Assembly (NCBI GenBank): GCA_031550605.1
Contig: JAVBOK010000007.1
Span: forward strand, 1-21,871
Direction: 5' to 3'
From: FLUQ01 sp031550605
GTDB lineage: Bacteria; Desulfobacterota; Desulfovibrionia; Desulfovibrionales; Desulfovibrionaceae
DNA length: 21,871 bases
A model generated the notes under the pieces. That model did no database searches, was not told the DNA's origin, and saw nothing but the letters and a program-made list of their open reading frames with translations. This document shows, piece by piece, positions 14,398 through 19,891 of this stretch. Both the position numbers and the translations under genes were made by a program. Positions within the stretch are counted from its first letter, which is position 1; the number at the start of each line of letters is the position of its first letter.

Positions 14398-17390
14398 AAG
14401 TCCGCCTTCGCCCCCGCCTCGATGATTCCGTCGGCAAGAACGTCGCCCGCGCGGTTGCGGCATCCCTTGCGCTGCGCGCGCTCCGGGTGTCCGTCCGGCG
14501 GATATTCACGGTCGCCGGCCTTGACGGCGCGCGGAATCTGGAACAATGCGTCGCCGGCGGCGTGCTGCACGACCCGGTGCTGCACGAGGCCGGCCTGAGC
14601 CCGGCCCCGACGGATGCGGACTGGATTCTGGAAGTGTCCTTCCGGCCCGGCGTCACCGACAACGAAGGCCGCACCGCCCGCGACACCCTGGCGCTCGCCC
14701 TTGCCGTGGCGGACCGCCGTTCCCTGGCCGTGTACACGGCGGTCCAGTACCATATCAAAGCCGACCCGCAAAAGCCCCTGGCCCGCGATGACGTGGCCAG
14801 GATGGCCAAAGACCTGCTGGCCAACGAACTGATCCAGCGCTTTCAGATCAAAAGCGCCGCGGAATGGGCGCGGGAACCGGGTTTTCCCGCCCAGGCGGCC
14901 CAGGTGTCGGGCCGGGCCATCCGCGAGGTGGCGACCATCCCCCTCTCGTCCATGGATGACGCGGCCATGGCGGCTTTTTCGCGGGAAAACACCCTGGCCC
15001 TGTCGCTGGAGGAAATGCGCGCCATCAAGGCCCATTACGCCGACGCCGCCGTGCGGGCCGCCAGGGCCGGGGCGGCTCTGCCCCCGGACCCCACGGACGC
15101 GGAAATCGAAGTGCTGGCCCAGACCTGGTCCGAGCACTGCAAGCACAAGATATTCGCCGCGTCCATCCGGTACGAGGACGCGGACGCGAAAACAACGGAA
15201 GACATCGACGGCCTGTACAAAACCTATATCAAAGGCTCCACCAGAGCCATCCGCGACCGTCTGGGGCCGCGCGACTTCTGCCGCTCGGTGTTCACGGACA
15301 ACGCGGGCGTCGTGGCCTTTACCGACGACCACGATGTGGCCATCAAGGTGGAAACCCACAACAGCCCTTCCGCCCTTGACCCTTACGGCGGGGCGCTGAC
15401 CGGCATCGTGGGCGTCAACCGCGACCTGATGGGCGTGGGCATGGGCGCGTCCATGGTCTGCAACACGGACGTGTTCTGTTTCGCCTCGCCCTTTCACGAA
15501 GGGGAGCTGCCCCCCCGCCTGCTGCACCCGCGCCGGGTCATGGAAGGCGTGCGGACCGGGGTGGAGCACGGCGGCAACAAGTCGGGCATTCCGACCGTCA
15601 ACGGGTCCGTGGTTTTCGAAGAGCGTTTTCTGGGCAAACCCCTGGTGTATTGCGGCACCGTGGGCATTCTGCCCGCAACGCTCCACGGCAGGCCCGGCCA
15701 CTGGAAAAAGGCCGGCGTCGGCGACGCCGTGGTCATGGCCGGGGGCCGCATCGGCAAGGACGGCATCCACGGCGCGACCTTCTCTTCCGAAGAGCTGCAC
15801 GAGGATTCGCCGGCCACCGCCGTGCAGATCGGCGATCCCATCACCCAGCGCAAACTGTACGACTTCATTCTCAGGGCGCGGGACATGGGCCTGTACAGCG
15901 CCATCACCGACAACGGCGCGGGCGGCCTCTCCTCCTCCGTGGGCGAGATGGCCGGGGATACCGGGGGCTGCCGTCTGGATCTGTCACAAGCGCCCCTGAA
16001 ATACGACGGCCTGCGGCCCTGGGAAATCCTGCTTTCCGAAGCGCAGGAACGCATGACCCTGGCCGTGCCGCAGCGGCATCTGAAACAGTTCCTCGATCTG
16101 GCCGCCGAGATGGACGTGGAAGCCGTCTCTCTGGGCGAATTCACGGACACGGGCTTTTTCCGCGTGGAATACGACGGCATCCCCGTGGCCATGCTGCACA
16201 TGGATTTCATGCACGACGGCGTGCCCCGGATGCGCCTTGAGGCTGTCTGGCGCGCCCCCGACCGCGCGAAACCCGCCAACGACGAGACGCTGGACGTGCC
16301 CGCGTCCGGCCAGGGCGATCTGCTGCGCTCCATGCTGGGACGGCTGAACATCTGCAGCAAGGAATACCTGATCCGCCAGTACGACCACGAGGTCAAGGGC
16401 GGCAGCGTGATCAAGCCCCTGGTCGGCGTTCTGCGCGACGGGCCGGGCGATGCCGCCGTGCTGCGCCCGCTGCTGGACCGGGCGGAAGGCATCACCGTCT
16501 CGCACGGCATCTGCCCCAAATTCAGCGATTACGACACCTACCTGATGATGGCCAACGCCATTGACGAAGGGGTGCGCGGCGCGGTGGCCGTGGGCGCGGA
16601 CCCGTCCCGTCTGGCCGGGGTGGACAATTTCTGCTGGTGCGACCCGGTGCAGTCCGAACGCACTCCGGACGGCCGCTACAAACTGGCCCAGCTGGTGCGG
16701 GCCAACAAGGCCCTGGCCGACGTCTGCCTGGCCTACGGCGTGCCCTGCGTGTCGGGCAAAGACTCCATGAAGAACGACTACACCGGCGGCGGGGTCAAGA
16801 TTTCCATCCCGCCCACGGTGCTGTTCACCGTGCTGGGCTTTATCCCCGACGTGGGCCGCGCGGTTTCCAGCGACTGGAAAAAGCCGGACGAGGCCGTGTA
16901 CATTCTGGGCGAAAGCTTCCGGGAACTGGCGGGCAGCGAAATCGCCGCGGAACTGGGGAAAAACGCCTTCCAGGCCCCCCGCGTGGACACGGCGCGGGCA
17001 ACGGCCCGCTATCACGCGCTGTTTGGCGCCATCCGCGCCGGGCTGGTCAGCGCCTGCCACGACCTTTCCGACGGCGGCCTGGGCGTCGCCCTGGCGGAAA
17101 TGGCGCTCGGCGGTCGCACGGGCGGCGCAATCGACCTTTCCCGCGTGCCCGCCTCCGGCGCCATGACCGTGACCGAACTGCTCTATTGCGAATCCGCGTC
17201 CCGCCTGCTGGTCACCGTGCCCGCAAAACACGCGCCCGCCTTCGAGAGCCTTTTCGCGGGGCAGATCTTTGCCCGCATCGGCGAAACGGACGGCGGACCC
17301 CGCCTGGTCATCAGACACGGCGCGAAAACCGTGCTTGCCGAACCGGTGGAGGCCCTGGCAGCGGCGTTCAAGGCAACGCTCGACTGGTAA
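14382..17390 (+). CDS. purL: Phosphoribosylformylglycinamidine synthase, PurS-PurL fusion without glutaminase domain
   Basis: A 1002-residue FGAM synthase (fourth step of purine synthesis, FGAR + ATP + ammonia/glutamine to FGAM). The N-terminus (1-155) contains two PurS-like halves (L-Q-R-L-E-V-R-L-R-P and W-I-L-E-V-S-F-R-P-G). The linker and active-site entry P-T-D-A-E-I-E-V-L-A-Q-T-W-S-E-H-C-K-H-K is at 237-256. V-E-T-H-N-S-P-S-A-L-D-P-Y-G-G-A lies at 323-338, and the second AIRS-like half has S-G-K-D-S-M-K-N-D-Y and L-S-D-G-G-L-G-V-A-L. The protein ends at the AIRS C-terminus, so the class-I glutaminase domain of the ~1300-residue E. coli enzyme is absent and a separate PurQ is expected elsewhere. 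The start is 14382, not the upstream in-frame ATG at 14271, because AAGGG precedes it and the PurS domain begins there. Confidence 0.94.
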   Translation: MLQRLEVRLRPRLDDSVGKNVARAVAASLALRALRVSVRRIFTVAGLDGARNLEQCVAGGVLHDPVLHEAGLSPAPTDADWILEVSFRPGVTDNEGRTARDTLALALAVADRRSLAVYTAVQYHIKADPQKPLARDDVARMAKDLLANELIQRFQIKSAAEWAREPGFPAQAAQVSGRAIREVATIPLSSMDDAAMAAFSRENTLALSLEEMRAIKAHYADAAVRAARAGAALPPDPTDAEIEVLAQTWSEHCKHKIFAASIRYEDADAKTTEDIDGLYKTYIKGSTRAIRDRLGPRDFCRSVFTDNAGVVAFTDDHDVAIKVETHNSPSALDPYGGALTGIVGVNRDLMGVGMGASMVCNTDVFCFASPFHEGELPPRLLHPRRVMEGVRTGVEHGGNKSGIPTVNGSVVFEERFLGKPLVYCGTVGILPATLHGRPGHWKKAGVGDAVVMAGGRIGKDGIHGATFSSEELHEDSPATAVQIGDPITQRKLYDFILRARDMGLYSAITDNGAGGLSSSVGEMAGDTGGCRLDLSQAPLKYDGLRPWEILLSEAQERMTLAVPQRHLKQFLDLAAEMDVEAVSLGEFTDTGFFRVEYDGIPVAMLHMDFMHDGVPRMRLEAVWRAPDRAKPANDETLDVPASGQGDLLRSMLGRLNICSKEYLIRQYDHEVKGGSVIKPLVGVLRDGPGDAAVLRPLLDRAEGITVSHGICPKFSDYDTYLMMANAIDEGVRGAVAVGADPSRLAGVDNFCWCDPVQSERTPDGRYKLAQLVRANKALADVCLAYGVPCVSGKDSMKNDYTGGGVKISIPPTVLFTVLGFIPDVGRAVSSDWKKPDEAVYILGESFRELAGSEIAAELGKNAFQAPRVDTARATARYHALFGAIRAGLVSACHDLSDGGLGVALAEMALGGRTGGAIDLSRVPASGAMTVTELLYCESASRLLVTVPAKHAPAFESLFAGQIFARIGETDGGPRLVIRHGAKTVLAEPVEALAAAFKATLDW

Positions 17391-17416
17391 TATCGGTTTT
17401 CCCTCGGAGAAAAGAG

Positions 17417-17443
17417 TCCCGGCTTGAACCGGGATTTCTTTTT
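17417..17443 (+). terminator. Intrinsic terminator of the menaquinone-purine operon
   Basis: TCCCGG (17417-17422) pairs with CCGGGA (17429-17434) across a 6-base loop, followed by TTTCTTTTT (17435-17443). It lies 27 bases past the purL stop and ends the seven-gene transcript. Confidence 0.9.
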
Positions 17444-17445
17444 GC

Positions 17446-17486
17446 GCAAACGGCGCTCCCGCCCCGAAGCCGGGAACGCCGTTTGC
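17446..17486. other. Long hairpin between the convergent purL and EamA genes
   Basis: Perfect 10-base arms GCAAACGGCG (17446-17455) and CGCCGTTTGC (17477-17486), with an inner TCCCG/CGGGA stem (17457-17461, 17471-17475) separated by one mismatch. There is no T-tract on either strand. It could block read-through or protect mRNA ends of the minus-strand EamA transcript, for which I see no other good terminator. Confidence 0.55.
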
Positions 17487-17539
17487 CGCGCGTATCTATA
17501 GAATGATGGATCTCTATGATGCTGAAAGGGCGTCGCCCG

Positions 17540-18412
17540 TCAGCGAGGCGTCCGCCGCAGGACGCAGACGCTCTGCAGCAGCACGGACGCGCAGATCAGG
17601 GCCAGGCCGATGAAAAAGGACGCGCCCAGTTCGCCGGCCTCGCCGAAAAGGACCATGGCCAGCGCGATGCTGTACACCGGCTCCAGGTTGAAGCTCAGGC
17701 TGACGGTAAAGGCGGAAATGCTCTGCAAGGCCTGTATTTGCAGCAAAAACAGCCCGATGGTGCACAGCGAGGAGAGCAGAAACAGGTACAGCGCATCCCG
17801 CGCGGCGGGCAGCAGCGCCTGGCCGGGAAACAGGGCCAGATAGGCCGGCGCCGCCAGGCTCAGAAAGACGAAGCCGCCGATCATCTGGTACAGCAGCATG
17901 GCCGTGGACGGATGTTTTCTGCCCACGCGCCTGGTGGCGATGTTGAAAAGCGCGGCAAGCGCGGCGGACAGCACGCCCAGCACAATGCCGGTCCGGTGGC
18001 GGGCGTCGAAATGGAAGATCAGGGCGATGCCGCAAACCGTGATCAGGCTGAAAAGAATCTCGCGCGGGGAGACCCGCCCGCCGCTGAACAACGGCTCGAA
18101 GATCGCGGTGAAAAAGCCGACCAGGGCGAAGCAGACCACGGCGATGGAGACGTTGGCGTATTTGATGCTGCCGTAAAAGAATATCCAGTGCACGGCGAGC
18201 AGCACGCCGACCCCGCAGATAACCAGCGCCTCGCGCGCGGGGATGCGCGGCATTTTCCCCGTTGCCAGCAGCCAGCCGGAAAACAGCGCGGAGGTCAGAA
18301 GCATCCTGTACCAGACGAGCGGGCCCTCGGGCAGCTGGATCAGCTTGCCGAAAATGGCCGTCAGGCCCGCCAGGGCTATGGCGGCATGCAGTTTGGCAAA
18401 GGCATTGCCCAT
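17540..18412 (-). CDS. EamA/DMT-superfamily transporter
   Basis: A 290-residue inner-membrane protein with about ten hydrophobic helices arranged as two five-helix EamA repeats (roughly 1-135 and 150-285), typical of drug/metabolite exporters. Seen: N-terminal A-A-I-A-L-A-G-L-T-A-I-F-G-K-L-I, the W-Y-R-M-L-L-T-S segment, and near the end L-S-F-N-L-E-P-V-Y-S-I-A-L-A-M-V-L-F-G-E, the conserved second-repeat block (S-x-x-x-x-L-x-P-V-x-x). The substrate cannot be inferred; relatives export amino acids, nucleobases or metabolites. The ATG has AAGGGA 8 bases upstream. It is transcribed away from rpsD's terminator, so it is probably monocistronic. No clear -35/-10 pair is visible, but an inverted repeat sits at 18462-18488. 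Confidence 0.9.
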   Translation of the reverse strand: MGNAFAKLHAAIALAGLTAIFGKLIQLPEGPLVWYRMLLTSALFSGWLLATGKMPRIPAREALVICGVGVLLAVHWIFFYGSIKYANVSIAVVCFALVGFFTAIFEPLFSGGRVSPREILFSLITVCGIALIFHFDARHRTGIVLGVLSAALAALFNIATRRVGRKHPSTAMLLYQMIGGFVFLSLAAPAYLALFPGQALLPAARDALYLFLLSSLCTIGLFLLQIQALQSISAFTVSLSFNLEPVYSIALAMVLFGEAGELGASFFIGLALICASVLLQSVCVLRRTPR

Positions 18413-18461
18413 GGAACAATTTCCCTTTCACCGCGCGCGTCTCCGCCGCGCCGTCCCCCCC

Positions 18462-18488
18462 CGGGCATTTTCAGCGCGAACATGCCCG
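18462..18488. promoter_or_regulatory. Inverted repeat upstream of the EamA gene
   Basis: CGGGCAT (18462-18468) and ATGCCCG (18482-18488) form a perfect 7-base inverted repeat with a 13-base spacer, 50-76 bases before the EamA start. It could be an operator or leader hairpin; no regulator is evident. Confidence 0.35.
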
Positions 18489-18506
18489 AAGCCGTCTTCC
18501 CCCGAC

Positions 18507-18541
18507 AAAACCGGCCGCCCACCATGCGGTGCGCGGCCGGT
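18507..18541 (-). terminator. Intrinsic terminator of rpsD
   Basis: Read on the minus strand, a 9-base stem (18541-18533 with 18518-18510, ACCGGCCGC/GCGGCCGGT) with a 14-base loop runs into TTTT (18510-18507). It lies 25 bases past the rpsD stop. Confidence 0.75.
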
Positions 18542-18566
18542 GTGTCCTTTGCCGTCGAATGCGCGC

Positions 18567-19160
18567 TTACTTCGAGTACAATTCGATGACCAGAATTTCG
18601 TTCACGTCGATGGGGATCTCTTCGCGGGCCGGAATGCGCAGAAGCTTGCCGGACAGTTCCGCGCCCTTTTCAATGTAGGGCACGCCGAAAGAGCGCGATT
18701 CCTGAAAGGCGTCCAGCAGCAGCTGGTTCTTGCGGGATTTTTCCTTCACGGTGACTTCGTCGCCTTCCTTCAGGCCGTAAGAAGGAATGTCCACCTTTCT
18801 GCCGTTGACCTGAACATGCCCGTGGTTCACGACCTGGCGGGCCTGACGGATGGAGCGGGCGATGCCCAGACGGTACACGATGTTGTCCAGACGGCATTCC
18901 AGAGACTGCAGCAGCACGTGGCCGGTCACGCCGGAACTTTTGGTCGCGTTTTCGAGATAGCGGACGAACTGCCGTTCCAGCACGCCGTAATAGGCTTTGA
19001 TTTTCTGCTTTTCCAGAAGCTGCAGGCCGTAATCGGACAGCTTCTTGGCGCCGCGCACGCCTTTTTTCGCGCCGGCGCGGTTCATGGCCTTGGGATGGCC
19101 GCACACGTTCACGCCCAGGCGGCGGCACAGTTTGAAACGGGGTTCTCTGCGGGTAGCCAT
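18567..19160 (-). CDS. rpsD: 30S ribosomal protein S4, zinc-ligand-poor form
   Basis: A 197-residue S4, the 16S rRNA-binding assembly protein of the small subunit. The S4 RNA-binding domain is evident (L-D-N-I-V-Y-R-L-G-I-A-R-S-I-R-Q-A-R-Q at 91-109, V-N-G-R-K-V-D-I-P-S at 118-127), and the protein ends V-I-E-L-Y-S-K as usual. The N-terminus keeps only Cys12 and Cys20, not the four-cysteine zinc site of zinc-type S4, and its L-C-R-R-L-G-V-N-V-C-G-H-P-K-A-M reads like the form common in clostridia. The gene stands alone rather than in the rpsM-rpsK-rpsD-rpoA cluster, so it may be a second paralogue (inference). AGGAG lies 8 bases before the ATG. A promoter at 19373-19402 and a leader hairpin precede it; a terminator follows. 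Confidence 0.95.
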   Translation of the reverse strand: MATRREPRFKLCRRLGVNVCGHPKAMNRAGAKKGVRGAKKLSDYGLQLLEKQKIKAYYGVLERQFVRYLENATKSSGVTGHVLLQSLECRLDNIVYRLGIARSIRQARQVVNHGHVQVNGRKVDIPSYGLKEGDEVTVKEKSRKNQLLLDAFQESRSFGVPYIEKGAELSGKLLRIPAREEIPIDVNEILVIELYSK

Positions 19161-19275
19161 TCTGACACTCCTTGTGGTGCGCCGGTTCCGGACTTGCCGG
19201 ACCGAGCGCGATACGCCGGACCCCGTTTGAGATTTTGGGCCGGCGTGGAAGCGCGCCGCGACAACGCGGACGCTT

Positions 19276-19308
19276 CCCGCTGCGGAGCCGCCTTAAGGAG
19301 GCAGCGGG
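19276..19308 (-). promoter_or_regulatory. Hairpin in the rpsD mRNA leader
   Basis: CCCGCTGC (19276-19283) and GCAGCGGG (19301-19308) are perfect 8-base arms around a 17-base loop that itself contains the palindrome CCTTAAGG. It lies 116-148 bases before the rpsD start, within the predicted ~205-base leader. S4 represses its own mRNA in several bacteria through structured leaders, so autoregulation is plausible but unproven here. Confidence 0.5.
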
Positions 19309-19372
19309 CCTACAGCCGTTCTTTCCGCCGGAAAAGCGGGACCATTCCCGCCCCCCGCGAAAGGGAAGAGGT

Positions 19373-19402
19373 TCTATACGCCGCGCCGCGCCGCCGTGTC
19401 AA
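19373..19402 (-). promoter_or_regulatory. Sigma-70-type promoter for rpsD
   Basis: On the minus strand a perfect TTGACA (19402-19397) and TATAGA (19378-19373) are 18 bases apart. Transcription would start near 19365, giving a leader of about 205 bases. Confidence 0.6.
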
Positions 19403-19513
19403 GCGCCCGCAGGGCGCCGACGCCTTTTTCCCCGGCCGTTTCCGCGGCCGCTTCGCTGCGCGGCTGTTGCCCCGGCTGCGGCGGATTCCCGCGCCCCCTG
19501 CGGCGCCCTGTGT

Positions 19514-19543
19514 ATTTATTTGCTTTTATTATGGAAAATAAAT
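19514..19543. promoter_or_regulatory. AT-rich inverted repeat upstream of the adhesin promoter
   Basis: ATTTATT (19514-19520) and AATAAAT (19537-19543) form a perfect inverted repeat with a 16-base spacer, in a ~57-base AT-rich patch that is exceptional for this GC-rich window. It is centred about 83 bases before the predicted adhesin start site, a normal place for an activator or a nucleoid-protein (xenogeneic silencer-like) site. Confidence 0.5.
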
Positions 19544-19576
19544 TATCGTGTAGATGATTTTTTTTGCCCGATCCCC

Positions 19577-19605
19577 TTGACAAGGCAGTTCGGCCATAGT
19601 ATTGT
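19577..19605 (+). promoter_or_regulatory. Strong sigma-70-type promoter for the adhesin
   Basis: Perfect TTGACA (19577-19582), a 17-base spacer and TATTGT (19600-19605). It is the best promoter match in the window. Transcription would start near 19612, leaving a leader of about 280 bases. Confidence 0.78.
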
Positions 19606-19622
19606 GAACAAAACTAAATACG

Positions 19623-19679
19623 GTTACATATTGTTACAGCATTCGTTGTAACGGCATGTCCGTATCTTCTATGGTTACA
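19623..19679. promoter_or_regulatory. Clustered GTTACA sites below the adhesin promoter
   Basis: GTTACA occurs at 19623-19628, 19633-19638 and 19674-19679, and inverted (TGTAAC) at 19647-19652. The second and the inverted copy form a 6-base inverted repeat with an 8-base gap. Direct copies are 10 and 41 bases apart, close to whole helical turns. The position just downstream of the start site suits a repressor or an RNA hairpin. Confidence 0.5.
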
Positions 19680-19691
19680 CAGGGGCACGTT

Positions 19692-19724
19692 CCGCCAGGG
19701 GGAAGCCGCGCGCGGCTTTGGCGG
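19692..19724 (+). promoter_or_regulatory. Strong hairpin in the adhesin mRNA leader
   Basis: An outer stem CCGCCA/TGGCGG (19692-19697, 19719-19724) and an inner perfect palindrome (19703-19718, AAGCCGCG/CGCGGCTT) are separated by a one-sided GGGGG bulge (19698-19702). There is no T-tract, so it is not an intrinsic terminator. It could affect mRNA stability or bind a regulator. Confidence 0.55.
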
Positions 19725-19891
19725 ACGGGCGACACGGGGGGGATCGCAGCCGCAAGGCGAAATCCCGTACACGAAAGCATTGCAACCGGCGTGCGCCACG
19801 GCGTGGATACCCCTGTCCGCGCGGGCGCTGTCCGTTGTTTTTCTGTTTGCAACCGCGCATGGCTGCGCACAACGCTACCCAAGGGGGGAGT

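Larger units (their letters stand above)
19161..19891. other. 731-base divergent regulatory region between rpsD and the adhesin
   Basis: No supported gene. From left to right it holds the rpsD leader with hairpin (19276-19308), the rpsD promoter (19373-19402), a GC-rich block, a strongly AT-rich patch (about 19511-19568), the adhesin promoter (19577-19605), repeated GTTACA sites (19623-19679) and a ~280-base adhesin leader. The leader contains a strong hairpin (19692-19724) and a second, GNRA-looped stem (19740-19766: GGGAT/ATCCC around GCC-GCAA-GGC). None matches a riboswitch class I know. Confidence 0.65.

Noticed and set aside
11917..14463. 848-residue minus-strand frame antisense to the HDOD-GGDEF gene
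   Set aside because: It is a by-product of high GC at third positions. It is Gly/Arg/His-rich, has no recognisable domain, and the plus strand encodes clear HDOD and GGDEF motifs.
17526..17542. Terminator for the EamA gene from GGGCGACGCCC plus TTT
   Set aside because: The stem is only 4-5 bases, overlaps the stop region and has three T residues; too weak to call.
19612..19891. Cyclic di-GMP (GEMM) riboswitch before the adhesin
   Set aside because: The conserved GEMM-I segments, including the AGGGCAAAC and GGGACGCAAAGCC blocks, are absent and I cannot align GEMM-II either.
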